Source of the DNA: Ottowia flava
GTDB taxonomy: Bacteria; Pseudomonadota; Gammaproteobacteria; Burkholderiales; Burkholderiaceae_C
Assembly: GCF_008017535.1 (NCBI RefSeq)
Contig: NZ_VRUA01000009.1
Coordinates: forward strand, 62,001-126,000
Direction: 5' to 3'
DNA: 64,000 nucleotides
This document shows positions 37,185-46,648 of the stretch, piece after piece (position 1 is the stretch's first letter; each line of letters starts with the position of its first letter). A model generated the notes under the pieces. That model saw nothing but the letters and a program-made list of their open reading frames with translations, was not told the origin of the DNA and did no database searches. The position numbers and the translations under genes were made by a program.

Positions 37185-38369
37185 ATGAAAGCCAAAGCCA
37201 CTTTCAATTGGGCAGACCCCTTCCTGCTGACCGAACAGCTCACCGACGACGAGCGTCAGGTGCAGGAAGCGGCCCGCGCCTACTGCCAGGAAAAGCTGCT
37301 GCCGCGCGTGCAGATGGCCTTCCGCAATGAAACGACCGACGCCAGCATCTTCCGCGAGATGGGCGAGCTGGGCCTGCTGGGCGCCACCATCCCCGAGCAG
37401 TACGGCGGTGCCGGCCTGAATTACGTGTGCTATGGCCTAGTGGCGCGCGAGGTCGAGCGCGTCGATTCCGGCTACCGTAGCATGATGAGCGTGCAAAGCT
37501 CGCTGGTGATGGTGCCGATCAACGAATTCGGCACCGAAGCGCAAAAGCAGAAATACCTGCCCAAGCTGGCCAGCGGCGAGTGGATCGGCTGCTTTGGCTT
37601 GACCGAGCCGAACCACGGCTCCGACCCCGGCAGCATGATCACGCGGGCCAAAAAGGTCGACGGCGGCTACAGCTTGAGTGGCGCCAAGATGTGGATCACC
37701 AACAGCCCGATCGCCGACGTGTTCGTGGTCTGGGCCAAGGACGACGGCGGCCAGATCCGCGGCTTCATCCTCGAAAAGGGCTGGAAAGGCCTGACGGCCC
37801 CGGCCGTGCACGGCAAGGTCGGCCTGCGCGCCAGCATCACGGGCGAAATCGTCATGGACGAGGTGTTCTGCCCCGAAGAAAACGCCTTCCCGGACGTGCG
37901 CGGCCTCAAGGGCCCGTTCACCTGCCTGAACAGCGCGCGCTACGGCATTGCCTGGGGCGCCATGGGCGCCGCCGAAGACTGTTTCCACCGCGCCCGCCAG
38001 TACGTGTTGGACCGCAACCAGTTCGGCCGCCCGCTGGCCGCCAACCAGCTCATCCAGAAAAAGCTGGCCGACATGCTGACCGACATCGGCCTGGGCCTTC
38101 AGGGCGTGCTGCGTCTGGGCCGCATGAAGGACGAGGGCGTCGCCCCGGTCGAGTTGACCTCGGTGCTCAAGCGCAACAACTGCGGCAAGGCGCTGGACAT
38201 CGCCCGCGTGGCGCGCGACATGATGGGCGGCAACGGCATCAGCGACGAGTTCGGCGTGGCCCGCCATCTGGTGAACCTGGAGGTGGTCAACACCTATGAG
38301 GGCACGCACGACGTGCACGCGCTGATCATGGGCCGCGCGATCACGGGGATTGCGGCGTTCGCGAACTGA
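37185..38369 (+). CDS. gcdH: Glutaryl-CoA dehydrogenase
   Basis: A 394-residue FAD acyl-CoA dehydrogenase that oxidises and decarboxylates glutaryl-CoA to crotonyl-CoA in lysine and tryptophan breakdown. Arg98 in [15 protein letters not shown] is the residue that binds the distal carboxylate of glutaryl-CoA and separates this enzyme from other acyl-CoA dehydrogenases. The catalytic base is Glu372 in [20 protein letters not shown]. The FAD-binding [17 protein letters not shown] is intact. The ATG at 37185 follows a CAGGAGA site. A LysR gene diverges from it and a terminator follows. Confidence 0.95.
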   Translation: MKAKATFNWADPFLLTEQLTDDERQVQEAARAYCQEKLLPRVQMAFRNETTDASIFREMGELGLLGATIPEQYGGAGLNYVCYGLVAREVERVDSGYRSMMSVQSSLVMVPINEFGTEAQKQKYLPKLASGEWIGCFGLTEPNHGSDPGSMITRAKKVDGGYSLSGAKMWITNSPIADVFVVWAKDDGGQIRGFILEKGWKGLTAPAVHGKVGLRASITGEIVMDEVFCPEENAFPDVRGLKGPFTCLNSARYGIAWGAMGAAEDCFHRARQYVLDRNQFGRPLAANQLIQKKLADMLTDIGLGLQGVLRLGRMKDEGVAPVELTSVLKRNNCGKALDIARVARDMMGGNGISDEFGVARHLVNLEVVNTYEGTHDVHALIMGRAITGIAAFAN

Positions 38370-38417
38370 TCACCCGCCGCGCGGCGACTTGAAGGGCGGC
38401 GCCCCAGCCCCCAGCTG

Positions 38418-38450
38418 AAGGCCTGCGCCACGTGCGCGGGCCTTTTGTTT
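38418..38450 (+). terminator. Terminator after gcdH
   Basis: Stem AAGGCC-tGCGC / GCGC-gGGCCTT around the centre CACGT, followed by TTGTTTTC. It lies 49 bases past the gcdH stop. Confidence 0.8.
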
Positions 38451-38542
38451 TCTGGCCACCGGGTGGCCCTTGGCTATGGCGCATGATCAGGGGTTTGAAC
38501 GGCGGCCATCGCCCCCGGCCATCAGCGCTTCTATAACGACCC

Positions 38543-39565
38543 ATGAAAATCTTCCGCGGCCTGCGCCACCCCGGTATGGCACCGGGCTGCGCCCTGACCA
38601 TCGGCAACTTCGACGGCGTGCACCGTGGCCACCAGGCCATGCTGGCGCTGCTGAAGAACGAGGCTGCGCACCGCGGCGTGCCCAGTTGCGTGATGACATT
38701 CGAGCCGCACCCGCGCGACTATTTCGCCGCCGTCACCGGCAAGCCTGATTTGGCGCCGCCGCGCATCACCACCTTCCGCGACAAACTGGCCGAGTTGGCG
38801 CGCTGCGGCGTGGACCAGGCGATCGTGCTGCCGTTCAACGCCGAATTGGCCAGCCAGCCGCCGCAGGCCTTCATTGACGACGTGCTGGTCGGCGGCCTGG
38901 GCGTGCGCTACGTGCTGGTGGGCGACGATTTCCGCTTTGGCGCCAAGCGCGCGGGCGACTACGCGATGCTGGACGCCGCCGGCACGCAGTTGGGTTTTGA
39001 CGTGGCGCGTATGCAGAGTTACGAAGTGCACGGCCTGCGCGTGTCCAGCTCGGCGGTGCGCGAGGCGCTGGACCAGGGCCGGCTCCAGGACGCCGCCGCC
39101 CTGCTGGGCCGCCCCTACAGCATCAGCGGCCACGTGGTGCACGGGCGCAAGCTGGGCCGCGCGCTGGCCGAGAGCGTGCCGGGCGCGGCAGATGGCTTTC
39201 GCACACTCAACCTGCGCTTTTCGCGCCGCGCCCACGCCTGGAAACCCGCCGCCAGCGGCATCTTCGTGGTCGAAGTCCACGGCCTGGCCGATCGGCCACT
39301 GCCGGGCGTCGCCAACCTGGGCGTGCGCCCGTCGCTGGACCCGACCGACGTGAACGGCGGCCGCGTGCTGCTGGAAACCCATTGCCTCGACTGGCCCGCG
39401 CACCTGGGGCCGGAAGGGGCCTACGGTAAAATCATCCGCGTGGATCTGCTGCACAAATTGCACGACGAGTTGCGCTATCACAGCCTCGCGGCGCTGACCG
39501 AAGGCATAGCGCGCGATCGCGACGACGCGCGCGCCTGGCTCGCCAGCCGTTCGGCACGAATTTGA
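38543..39565 (+). CDS. ribF: Bifunctional riboflavin kinase / FAD synthetase
   Basis: A 340-residue enzyme making FMN from riboflavin and then FAD. The N-terminal adenylyltransferase domain shows TIGNFDGVHRGHQAML (residues 19-34) and VSSSAVREAL. The C-terminal kinase domain shows YSISGHVVHGRKLGR (about residue 191) and the PGVANLGVRPSLD segment. It lies in the conserved order ribF-ileS-lspA. No FMN riboswitch is visible upstream. Confidence 0.96.
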   Translation: MKIFRGLRHPGMAPGCALTIGNFDGVHRGHQAMLALLKNEAAHRGVPSCVMTFEPHPRDYFAAVTGKPDLAPPRITTFRDKLAELARCGVDQAIVLPFNAELASQPPQAFIDDVLVGGLGVRYVLVGDDFRFGAKRAGDYAMLDAAGTQLGFDVARMQSYEVHGLRVSSSAVREALDQGRLQDAAALLGRPYSISGHVVHGRKLGRALAESVPGAADGFRTLNLRFSRRAHAWKPAASGIFVVEVHGLADRPLPGVANLGVRPSLDPTDVNGGRVLLETHCLDWPAHLGPEGAYGKIIRVDLLHKLHDELRYHSLAALTEGIARDRDDARAWLASRSARI

Positions 39566-39617
39566 AGGGGCGGCGGGCGCCCCTTGCCGACGCGCCAACG
39601 CCAGTTGCCCCACTCCC

Positions 39618-39678
39618 GATTTCATAGCTGCCTGCGCAGGTGCAGCCTGCGCCAGCGGCCAATTTGATTCAAATTTTC
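39618..39678 (+). repeat. TAGCTG repeat between ribF and ileS
   Basis: Contains TTTCATAGCTGCCTGCGC, AGGTGCAGCCTGCGCCAG, GCGGCCAATTTGATTC and AAATTTTCC. It lies in the leader of ileS and ends 13 bases before its ATG. Confidence 0.8.
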
Positions 39679-39691
39679 CGTTGCCGACACC

Positions 39692-42523
39692 ATGAGCCAG
39701 GACAAGACCGATTACCGCAGCACGCTCAACCTGCCCGATACGCCCTTCCCGATGCGCGGCGACTTGCCCAAGCGCGAGCCCGGCTGGGTGCAGGAATGGG
39801 ATGAAAAAGGCCTGTACAAGCGCCTGCGCGATGCCCGCCACGGGCGCGAGAAATTCATCCTGCACGACGGCCCGCCCTACGCCAACGGCACGCTGCACGC
39901 GGGCCATGCGGTCAACAAGATCCTGAAGGACATGATCGTCAAGGCGCGCCAGCTCAAGGGCCTGGACGCGCACTATGTGCCGGGCTGGGACTGCCACGGT
40001 CTGCCGATCGAAAACCAGATCGAAAAGCTGTACGGCCGCAACCTGAGCCGCGACGAGATGCAGGCCAAGGGCCGCGCCTACGCCACCGAGCAGATCGCCG
40101 CGCAGATGAAGGACTTCAAGCGCCTGGGCGTGCTGGGCGAATGGGACAACCCCTACAAGACGATGAACTTCGCCAACGAGGCGGGTGAGCTGCGTCTGTT
40201 CAAGCGCCTGATCGAGCGCGGTTTTGTCTACCGCGGCCTCAAGCCCGTGTACTGGTGCTTCGACTGCGGATCGGCCCTGGCCGAGGCCGAGATCGAATAC
40301 CAGGACAAGAAGAGCAACACCGTCGATGTCGCCTTCGAGGCGGCCGAGCCCGAGAAGCTGGCCGCCGCCTTTGGCCTGCCCAAGCTGGACAAACCCGCCT
40401 TTGTGGTGATCTGGACCACCACCGCGTGGACCATCCCCGCCAACCAGGCCCTGAACATGGGCCCGGACATCGAGTACGCGCTGGTCGATACGCCCAAGGG
40501 ATTGCTCGTGCTGGCCAAGGCGCGCGTGGAAGACAGCCTGAAGCGCTTTGGCCTGGAAGGCACCGTGCTCGCCACCACCACCGGCGACAAGCTGGGCGGC
40601 CTGAACTTCAAGCACCCGCTGTACGACGTGCATGAAGGGTATCGCCGCCTGGCGCCCGTCTACCTGGCCGATTACGCCACCGACACCGACGGTACCGGTA
40701 TCGTCCACTCGTCGCCCGCCTACGGTATCGAAGACTTCAACTCGTGCGTGTCGCACGGGCTGGCGCACGCCGACATCCTGAACCCGGTCCAGGGCGGGGG
40801 CAGCTACGCCGACGACTTCCCGCTGTTCGGCGGCATGAACATCTGGAAGGCCGTGCCCGAGATCGTCAAGACGCTCGACAACGCCGGTCGCCTGCTGGCC
40901 ACCAGCACCATCACGCACAGCTACCCGCACTGCTGGCGCCACAAGTCGCCGGTGATCTATCGCGCCGCGTCGCAGTGGTTCGTGCGCATGGACGATGGCG
41001 AAGGCGTGTTCACCAAGGACAAGGCGCCCGAAAGCCTGCGCAGCACGGCGCTGCGCGCCATCGAAGACACCGCCTTCTACCCGCCTTCCGGCAAGGCGCG
41101 CCTGCGCGACATGATCGCCGGGCGCCCGGACTGGGTCATCAGCCGCCAGCGCGCCTGGGGCGTGCCGATCGCCTTCTTCCTGCACAAGGAAACCGACGAG
41201 CTGCACCCGCGCACGCTGGAGATCCTGGACCAGGCCGCCGACATCATCGAGCAAGGCGGCATCGAGGCCTGGAGCCGCGTGACGGCCGAAGAAATCCTGG
41301 GCGACGAGGACGCGCAGCACTACCGCAAGTTCAACGACATCCTCGAGGTGTGGTTCGATTCCGGCTCGACTTTCTTCCACGTGCTGTGCGGCACGCACCC
41401 CAACGAGCACCACACGGACGGACCCGAGGCCGACATGTACCTCGAAGGGCACGACCAGCACCGCGGCTGGTTCCACTCGTCGCTGCTGCTGGCCAGCGCC
41501 ATCCGCGGCCGCGCGCCCTACCGCAGCCTGCTGACGCACGGGTTCACCGTCGACGCGCAGGGCCGCAAGATGAGCAAGTCGCTCGGCAACGGCATCGACC
41601 TGCAGGAAGCCAACAAGAAATGGGGCGCCGAGCTGCTGCGCCTGTGGACGGCTTCCAGCGACTATTCCGGCGACATCGCGGGCGACGACAAGATCATGGC
41701 CCGCGTGATCGACACCTACCGCCGCATCCGCAACACGCTGCGCTTTCTGCTGGCCAACACCAGCGACTTCGACCCCGCCAAAGACGCCGTGTCGGCCAGC
41801 GAGATGCTGGAGATCGACCGCTGGGCGCTCGCCCGCGCGGCCGAATTCCAGCGCGAGGTGCTGGCGCACTTCGAGGTGTACGAATTCCACCCGGTGGTCG
41901 CCAAGCTGGCGCTGTTCAGCTCGGAAGACCTGGGCGGCTTCTACCTCGACGTGCTCAAGGACCGGCTCTACACCACGGCGCCGGGCAGCCTGGCCCGCCG
42001 CAGCGCCCAGACCGCCCTGTGGAACCTGACGCACGCCATGCTGCGCTGGATGGCGCCCTTCCTCAGCTTCACGGCCGAAGAGGCCTGGAAGCTGTTCGGC
42101 ACCAGCGACTCGATCTTCTTCGAGGAGTTCTGGAAGCTGCCCGAGCCAGACACCGCGCTGCTGGCCAAATGGGCCCGCATCCGCGAACTGCGCGAGGTGG
42201 TCAACAAGGAAATCGAAACGCTGCGCGAGCAGGGACAGGTCGGCTCATCGCTGCAAGCCAAGGTCACGCTGACGGTGCCGCCGGAAGACCACGCGCTGCT
42301 GGCCAGCCTGGGCGACGATTTGAAGTTCGTGTTCATCACTTCCGCTATCGACTTGGTAGCTGGCAGCGCGCTCCAGGTCAGCGCCACAGCCTCTTCGAGC
42401 CCGAAGTGCGAACGCTGCTGGCACTACCGCGACGACGTCGGCGCCGACGCGGCCCACCCCACCTTGTGCGGCCGCTGCGTGAGCAACCTGTACGGCGCGG
42501 GCGAATCCCGCACGGTGGCGTGA
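39692..42523 (+). CDS. ileS: Isoleucine-tRNA ligase
   Basis: A 943-residue class I synthetase. The HIGH-type motif is [15 protein letters not shown] (about residue 60) and the KMSKS motif is [10 protein letters not shown] (about residue 625). The editing domain lies between them. The C-terminal zinc motif is CERCWHY...CGRCVSNL (about 908-930), typical of bacterial IleS. A stretch near residue 885-895 ([14 protein letters not shown]) is encoded by an in-frame TAGCTG repeat copy. It sits between ribF and lspA. Confidence 0.98.
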   Translation: MSQDKTDYRSTLNLPDTPFPMRGDLPKREPGWVQEWDEKGLYKRLRDARHGREKFILHDGPPYANGTLHAGHAVNKILKDMIVKARQLKGLDAHYVPGWDCHGLPIENQIEKLYGRNLSRDEMQAKGRAYATEQIAAQMKDFKRLGVLGEWDNPYKTMNFANEAGELRLFKRLIERGFVYRGLKPVYWCFDCGSALAEAEIEYQDKKSNTVDVAFEAAEPEKLAAAFGLPKLDKPAFVVIWTTTAWTIPANQALNMGPDIEYALVDTPKGLLVLAKARVEDSLKRFGLEGTVLATTTGDKLGGLNFKHPLYDVHEGYRRLAPVYLADYATDTDGTGIVHSSPAYGIEDFNSCVSHGLAHADILNPVQGGGSYADDFPLFGGMNIWKAVPEIVKTLDNAGRLLATSTITHSYPHCWRHKSPVIYRAASQWFVRMDDGEGVFTKDKAPESLRSTALRAIEDTAFYPPSGKARLRDMIAGRPDWVISRQRAWGVPIAFFLHKETDELHPRTLEILDQAADIIEQGGIEAWSRVTAEEILGDEDAQHYRKFNDILEVWFDSGSTFFHVLCGTHPNEHHTDGPEADMYLEGHDQHRGWFHSSLLLASAIRGRAPYRSLLTHGFTVDAQGRKMSKSLGNGIDLQEANKKWGAELLRLWTASSDYSGDIAGDDKIMARVIDTYRRIRNTLRFLLANTSDFDPAKDAVSASEMLEIDRWALARAAEFQREVLAHFEVYEFHPVVAKLALFSSEDLGGFYLDVLKDRLYTTAPGSLARRSAQTALWNLTHAMLRWMAPFLSFTAEEAWKLFGTSDSIFFEEFWKLPEPDTALLAKWARIRELREVVNKEIETLREQGQVGSSLQAKVTLTVPPEDHALLASLGDDLKFVFITSAIDLVAGSALQVSATASSSPKCERCWHYRDDVGADAAHPTLCGRCVSNLYGAGESRTVA
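42340..42374 (+). repeat. TAGCTG repeat inside ileS
   Basis: Reads CCGCTATCGACTTGG followed by TAGCTGGCAGCGCGCTCC. It matches the left flank (GCTATC) and core of intergenic copies and is translated in frame near the C-terminus of IleS. Confidence 0.6.
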
Positions 42524-42527
42524 GTAG

Positions 42528-42600
42528 GAAACACCCCCCTCAGTCGCCTGACGGCGCCTTCCCCCCTCTGCTTCGCGAGGGGGGACAACGCCGACGCCCG
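42528..42600. repeat. GC-rich hairpin element between ileS and lspA
   Basis: The block contains CAGTCGCCTGACGGCGCC and an 8-bp stem CCCCCCTC / GAGGGGGG (42561-42568 and 42577-42584), then ACGCCCGGCGCAGG. It looks like a second kind of intergenic element, but no second copy is present in this window, so its repeat nature is from general recognition only. Confidence 0.45.
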
Positions 42601-42706
42601 GCGCAGGTCCGGGCGTGGCGTTCGCTGGTGTGGGCGCCGCGCGTGCACATCGGTCGACAGGTGTTCTGCAACACGACAAACGCGCTTTGCGGCGCAGGAA
42701 ACTGAG

Positions 42707-43222
42707 ATGGCGAGTTCGCGTTCTTCCGGCCGTTCGATGGCCATCTGGTTGGCGCTGGCGGCGCTGGTGGTGTTGGCGGACCAGTTCACCAAGCAGTTGA
42801 TCCTGGGGCATTACCGGCTGGGCGACAGCACCTACGTCACTAGCTTTTTCAACGTCGTGCGGGCGCACAACACGGGCGCGGCGTTCTCGTTCCTGGCTGG
42901 CGCGGGCGGGTGGCAGCGCTGGTTCTTCATCGCGCTGGCGCTGGCGGCGGTGGGCTTCATCGTGTGGCTGCTGCGCTCGCACGCGGGGCAGAAACTGTTC
43001 GCGTTCAGCCTGAGCATGATCCTGGGCGGCGCGGTGGGCAACGTGCTTGACCGCATGATGCACGGCTACGTGGTGGACTTTCTGGACTTCCACTGGGATT
43101 TCCTCGGTGGCATCTTCCGCGGCGGCCACTTCCCGGCGTTCAACGTGGCGGACGCCGCCATCACGGCGGGTGCCATCGGCCTGATCCTGGACGAGATACT
43201 GCGCGTGCGGCGCACGCGCTGA
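42707..43222 (+). CDS. lspA: Lipoprotein signal peptidase (signal peptidase II)
   Basis: A 171-residue inner-membrane aspartic protease that removes lipoprotein signal peptides after lipid attachment. Four transmembrane helices are visible. The catalytic aspartates lie in [20 protein letters not shown] and FNVADAAI (about residues 112-150), and [14 protein letters not shown] is a further family motif. It follows ileS, its usual neighbour. Several lipoproteins in this window (Pal, the BON protein, the small lipoprotein) are its likely substrates. Confidence 0.97.
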   Translation: MASSRSSGRSMAIWLALAALVVLADQFTKQLILGHYRLGDSTYVTSFFNVVRAHNTGAAFSFLAGAGGWQRWFFIALALAAVGFIVWLLRSHAGQKLFAFSLSMILGGAVGNVLDRMMHGYVVDFLDFHWDFLGGIFRGGHFPAFNVADAAITAGAIGLILDEILRVRRTR

Positions 43223-43316
43223 CATTCGCGCGGGCGCTTGGATGACAGGCGCGGGGTGCCACCGCCCAACGCCCGGGAGTACATTGGGTTTCCGCGTTCA
43301 CTCCAGGGAGCCCTCC

Positions 43317-43877
43317 ATGCCGCGCCTGCCCGCCACCGACCTCGCCGCTGGTATGGCCCGCAACTGGTGGGTGCTGCTGCTGCGCGGCATCGTCGCCATC
43401 GTGTTCGCGGTGCTGACCTGGATGCAGCCCGCAATTTCTCTGGCGGCGCTGGTGCTGGTGTTCGGCATCTACGTGCTGGCGGACGGCATTCTGGGCATCT
43501 GGGCCGCGTTTTCCGGTCGTCAGGAACACCGCCATTGGTGGGTGCTGCTGCTGTGGGGCCTGGTCAGCGTGGCCGTTGGCGTGCTGACCTTCATCAACCC
43601 CGGCATCACCGGCCTGGTGCTGCTGATGTACATCGCCGCCTGGGCCGTCATCACGGGCGTGCTGCAGATCGTGGCGGCGATCCGGCTGCGCAAGGAAATC
43701 CAGGGCGAATGGCTGATGGGCCTGAGCGGCTTGCTGTCGATCGTGTTCGGCGGCTTGTTGGTCGCGCGGCCGGGCGCCGGTGCGCTGGCCGTGGCCTGGA
43801 TCATTGCCGCCTACGCCTTCATCTTTGGCGTGCTGCTGGTCATGCTGGCCTTCAAGGTGCGCAAGCTGAACGGCTGA
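43317..43877 (+). CDS. HdeD-family (DUF308) membrane protein
   Basis: A 186-residue membrane protein with six predicted helices arranged as three pairs, each starting with a similar motif (RNWWVLLLRGIVAIVFAVL, HHWWVLLLWGLVSVAVGVL in modified form, LMGLSGLLSIVFGGLLVARP). This repeat structure is that of the HdeD/DUF308 family, one member of which contributes to acid resistance in E. coli at high cell density. Function here is unknown. The ATG at 43317 follows a CAGGGAG site. Confidence 0.85.
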   Translation: MPRLPATDLAAGMARNWWVLLLRGIVAIVFAVLTWMQPAISLAALVLVFGIYVLADGILGIWAAFSGRQEHRHWWVLLLWGLVSVAVGVLTFINPGITGLVLLMYIAAWAVITGVLQIVAAIRLRKEIQGEWLMGLSGLLSIVFGGLLVARPGAGALAVAWIIAAYAFIFGVLLVMLAFKVRKLNG

Positions 43878-43924
43878 CCGGCTGGCCTGCCGGGGCCTCG
43901 GCTACCGCTTCACCGAGCCCCTCT

Positions 43925-43990
43925 TACTATCAATACAGTAGCTGGCTGCGCAATCTGCTGTAAGGCTGGAGGCCGATCTGGCTTGAAAAT
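43925..43990 (+). repeat. TAGCTG repeat at the 3' end of the quinone oxidoreductase gene
   Basis: Full-length form: TTACTATCAATACAG, TAGCTGGCTGCGCAATCTG, CTGTAAGGCTGGAGGCC, and GATCTGGCTTGAAAATG. It lies between two convergent genes, 35 bases from the oxidoreductase stop. Confidence 0.85.
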
Positions 43991-44024
43991 GCCGCATCAG
44001 CCAACAGCCCATGGCACGCGCCGG

Positions 44025-45005
44025 TCAGGGCAGGAGAATGGTCGAGCCGGTGGTCTTGCGCGCCTCCAGCAGGCGGTGCGCGCCCTGCACATCGGCCAGC
44101 GGAAAGCGCTGCTCGATGTGGATCTTGACCTTGCCGCTTTGCACCACCTGGAACAAATCGTCCGCCATGGCCTGGCAGTTCTCGCGCGTAGCAATGTGGG
44201 TGAACAGCGTGGCGCGCGTCACGTACAGGCTCTTGGGCGCCAGCACCGCGGGCGCGAACGGCGGCACCGGGCCGCTGGCGTTGCCAAAGCTGGCCATCAG
44301 ACCGAACGGGCGCAGGCATTCCAGCGAGCCGGCCCAGGTGTCCTTGCCGACCGAGTCGTACACCACCTTCACGCCCTGGCCGCCGGTGATGTCCTTCACG
44401 CGCGCCACGAAGTCTTCGGTGCGGTAGTTGATGGCGTGGGCCGCGCCATTGGCCAGAGCCAGCTGGCATTTCTCGTCCGAGCCGGCCGTGGCAATCAATT
44501 CGTAGCCCAACGCCTTGGCCCACTGGCAGGCGATCAGGCCGACACCGCCCGCGGCCGCGTGCCACAGTATCTGGTCGCCCGCTTGCAGGCCACCCACCGG
44601 CAGCGTGCGGCGCAGCAGGTACTGCGCGGTCAAGCCCTTGAGCATCATGCCGGCGGCGGTGTCAAAGCCGATGTCTTCAGGGAGCTTGCACACCGCCAGC
44701 GCGGGCATGACGCGCGCCTCGCTGTAGCTGCCGGGCGGGTTGCTGGCGTAGGCCGCGCGGTCGCCCACCTTCAGGTGCGTGACGCCCTCGCCCACGGCTT
44801 CGACCACGCCGGCACCTTCCATGCCCAGCGTCAGCGGCATCGGGAACGGGTACAGCCCCGTGCGCTGGTACACGTCGATGTAGTTCAGGCCGATGGCTTC
44901 GTGGCGGATGCGGATCTGGCCGGGGCCGGGCTCGCCCACGGGCAGGTCCACCAGCTTCATGGCTTCGGGGCCACCGGGTTGATCGATCTGGACGGTCAGG
45001 GCCAT
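44025..45005 (-). CDS. NADPH:quinone oxidoreductase (zeta-crystallin type)
   Basis: A 326-residue zinc-free medium-chain dehydrogenase like E. coli QorA. The GroES-like part carries GLNYIDVYQRTGLYP and GMEGAGVVEAVGEGV; the Rossmann part has HAAAGGVGLIACQWAKALG (about residues 150-168) for NADPH. No zinc-ligand cysteines are present in the usual place. The enzyme probably reduces quinones or other enones. It stands alone and diverges from an EamA transporter gene 94 bases away. Confidence 0.9.
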   Translation of the reverse strand: MALTVQIDQPGGPEAMKLVDLPVGEPGPGQIRIRHEAIGLNYIDVYQRTGLYPFPMPLTLGMEGAGVVEAVGEGVTHLKVGDRAAYASNPPGSYSEARVMPALAVCKLPEDIGFDTAAGMMLKGLTAQYLLRRTLPVGGLQAGDQILWHAAAGGVGLIACQWAKALGYELIATAGSDEKCQLALANGAAHAINYRTEDFVARVKDITGGQGVKVVYDSVGKDTWAGSLECLRPFGLMASFGNASGPVPPFAPAVLAPKSLYVTRATLFTHIATRENCQAMADDLFQVVQSGKVKIHIEQRFPLADVQGAHRLLEARKTTGSTILLP

Positions 45006-45099
45006 GCGTTATTTCCTCAGGAATGGATGGGGACAGAACCGCCGATGTTGCCACGCCTGCGATGGGCGCGTGGCCATCGTGGCACCATTGGCGTCACGC

Positions 45100-46002
45100 A
45101 TGTCTTCATCCCGCCTGACCCCTGCGGCCGCCGCGCTGCTGACCATTCCGCCCTTTCTGTGGGCCGCCAACGCCGTCGTCGGCCGCGTCGCGGTGGACCT
45201 GATTTCGCCGGTCACGCTCAACTTCTTTCGCTGGGCGCTGGCCTTTCTCATCTTGCTGCCGCTGGGCGGCTGGGTGCTGCGAAGCGGAAGTGGGATATGG
45301 ACGCACTGGCGGCGCTTTGCCTTGCTGGGTCTGCTGGGCGTGGGCCTGTACAACGCGCTGCAGTACCTGGCGCTGCAGACCTCCACGCCGCTGAACGTGA
45401 CGCTGGTGGCGTCGAGCATGCCGCTGTGGATGCTGGCCATCGGCCGCCTGTTCTTTCAGGCGCCGGTGTCGCGCCAACAGCTTGCCGGCGTGGCGCTGTC
45501 CATCGCCGGTGTGGCGCTGGTGCTGGCGCGGGGCGATCTGGCCCAACTGGCGCGCCTGCGCCTGGTGCCGGGCGATCTGTACATGCTGGCCGCGTCGATC
45601 TGCTGGGCCTGGTATTCATGGCTGCTGTCGCGCCGGGCCGAACCCGACGGCATCCGCGCCGACTGGGCCGCCTTTTTGCTCGCGCAGATGGTGTACGGCC
45701 TGGCGTGGTCGGGCGCGCTGGCCGGGGGCGAATGGGCGCTGGGTAGCGGGCGCTTGTACTGGGGCTGGCCGCTGGCGGCAATCCTGGCCTTTGTTGCCAT
45801 CGGCCCCGCGGTCATCGCCTACCGCTGCTGGGGCATGGGCGTGCAGCGCGCCGGGCCCGCGGTGGCGGGCTTTTTCTCCAACCTCACGCCGGTGTTCGCC
45901 GCCATCATGTCGACGCTGTTCCTGGGCGAATCGCCGCGCTGGTACCACGCCATCGCCTTCGCGCTGATCGTGGCGGGCATCGTGGTGTCGTCGCGGCGCT
46001 GA
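45100..46002 (+). CDS. EamA-family (DMT) transporter 1
   Basis: A 300-residue drug/metabolite transporter with ten predicted helices in two EamA repeats (the first begins IPPFLWAANAVVGRVAVDL, the second GDLYMLAASICWAWYSWLL). The conserved end of the second repeat, NLTPVFAAIMSTLFLGE, is clear. Members export metabolites or amino acids, but the substrate is unknown. The ATG at 45100 gives the family N-terminus. Confidence 0.9.
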   Translation: MSSSRLTPAAAALLTIPPFLWAANAVVGRVAVDLISPVTLNFFRWALAFLILLPLGGWVLRSGSGIWTHWRRFALLGLLGVGLYNALQYLALQTSTPLNVTLVASSMPLWMLAIGRLFFQAPVSRQQLAGVALSIAGVALVLARGDLAQLARLRLVPGDLYMLAASICWAWYSWLLSRRAEPDGIRADWAAFLLAQMVYGLAWSGALAGGEWALGSGRLYWGWPLAAILAFVAIGPAVIAYRCWGMGVQRAGPAVAGFFSNLTPVFAAIMSTLFLGESPRWYHAIAFALIVAGIVVSSRR

Positions 46003-46081
46003 AGTTGACGGTCGCGGCCTACAGCGGGCAACGCCGCGACTTCGTAGACTCGGCGGTTTGTGCCATCCCACGGAGACCCTC

Positions 46082-46600
46082 ATGGCGTTGAACCTGAGCG
46101 AAGACGAACTGCAACTGCTGGCCGCCCTGCCCCAATCCATCGGTTCGGCCGTGGCCTTTGCCGGGCGCAGCGGGCTGTTCGGCACCGGCAAGGAGATGTT
46201 TGCCTCCGGCCAGGCGCTGATGTCGGGTGTGAAGAACTACCCCGACAACGAGTTGATCCAGGCCATCGTGCCGGACCCTTCTGCCGCCGATAAGAGTGCC
46301 GAGCTGGACCAGGCCCGCAAGACGCGCGACTGGGCCATGGCCCGCATGAAGGACAAGCAGATCACCTCCGCCGAGAAGCTGACCGCGCAGACGCTGGAAG
46401 ACGCGCGTGAAGCCGCTCAGTTGCTGAACAGCAAGGTCGACCCGGCGCAGGCCGCGCAGTACCGCGAATGGGCGCTGGGCGTGGCCGAGAAAGTGGCGAT
46501 GGCGTCGACCGAAGGCGGTTTTCTGGGCTTTGGCGGCACGCGGCTGAGCGATGCGGAAAAGTCGCTGATCGAGCAGATCCGCCAGGCCCTGGGCGCCTGA
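46082..46600 (+). CDS. Conserved-looking helical protein of unknown function
   Basis: I do not recognise this 172-residue soluble protein. It is largely helical and mildly acidic, without signal peptide or membrane segment. Visible blocks are LQLLAALPQSIGSAVAFAGR (residues 11-30), a charged helix around DQARKTRDWAMARMKDKQ and an end with EGGFLGFGGTRLSDAEKSLI. The start ATG at 46082 follows GGAGACCCTC. Normal codon use and spacing make it a real gene. It stands alone between an EamA gene and a convergent SDR gene. Confidence 0.75.
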   Translation: MALNLSEDELQLLAALPQSIGSAVAFAGRSGLFGTGKEMFASGQALMSGVKNYPDNELIQAIVPDPSAADKSAELDQARKTRDWAMARMKDKQITSAEKLTAQTLEDAREAAQLLNSKVDPAQAAQYREWALGVAEKVAMASTEGGFLGFGGTRLSDAEKSLIEQIRQALGA

Positions 46601-46648
46601 CACGGCGGCCCGCGCCACGCCATCCGGCGCGGTGCCGCCAAAATCCCA

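Noticed and set aside
38370-38542. A possible FMN riboswitch before ribF.
   Set aside because: The region holds the gcdH terminator and a short leader; none of the conserved RFN blocks is present.
38531-42034. A 1167-codon open frame on the minus strand opposite ribF and ileS.
   Set aside because: It is the antisense shadow of two well-recognised genes in GC-rich DNA. Its translation is rich in His, Arg, Val and Gln without domains, and it has no ribosome site.
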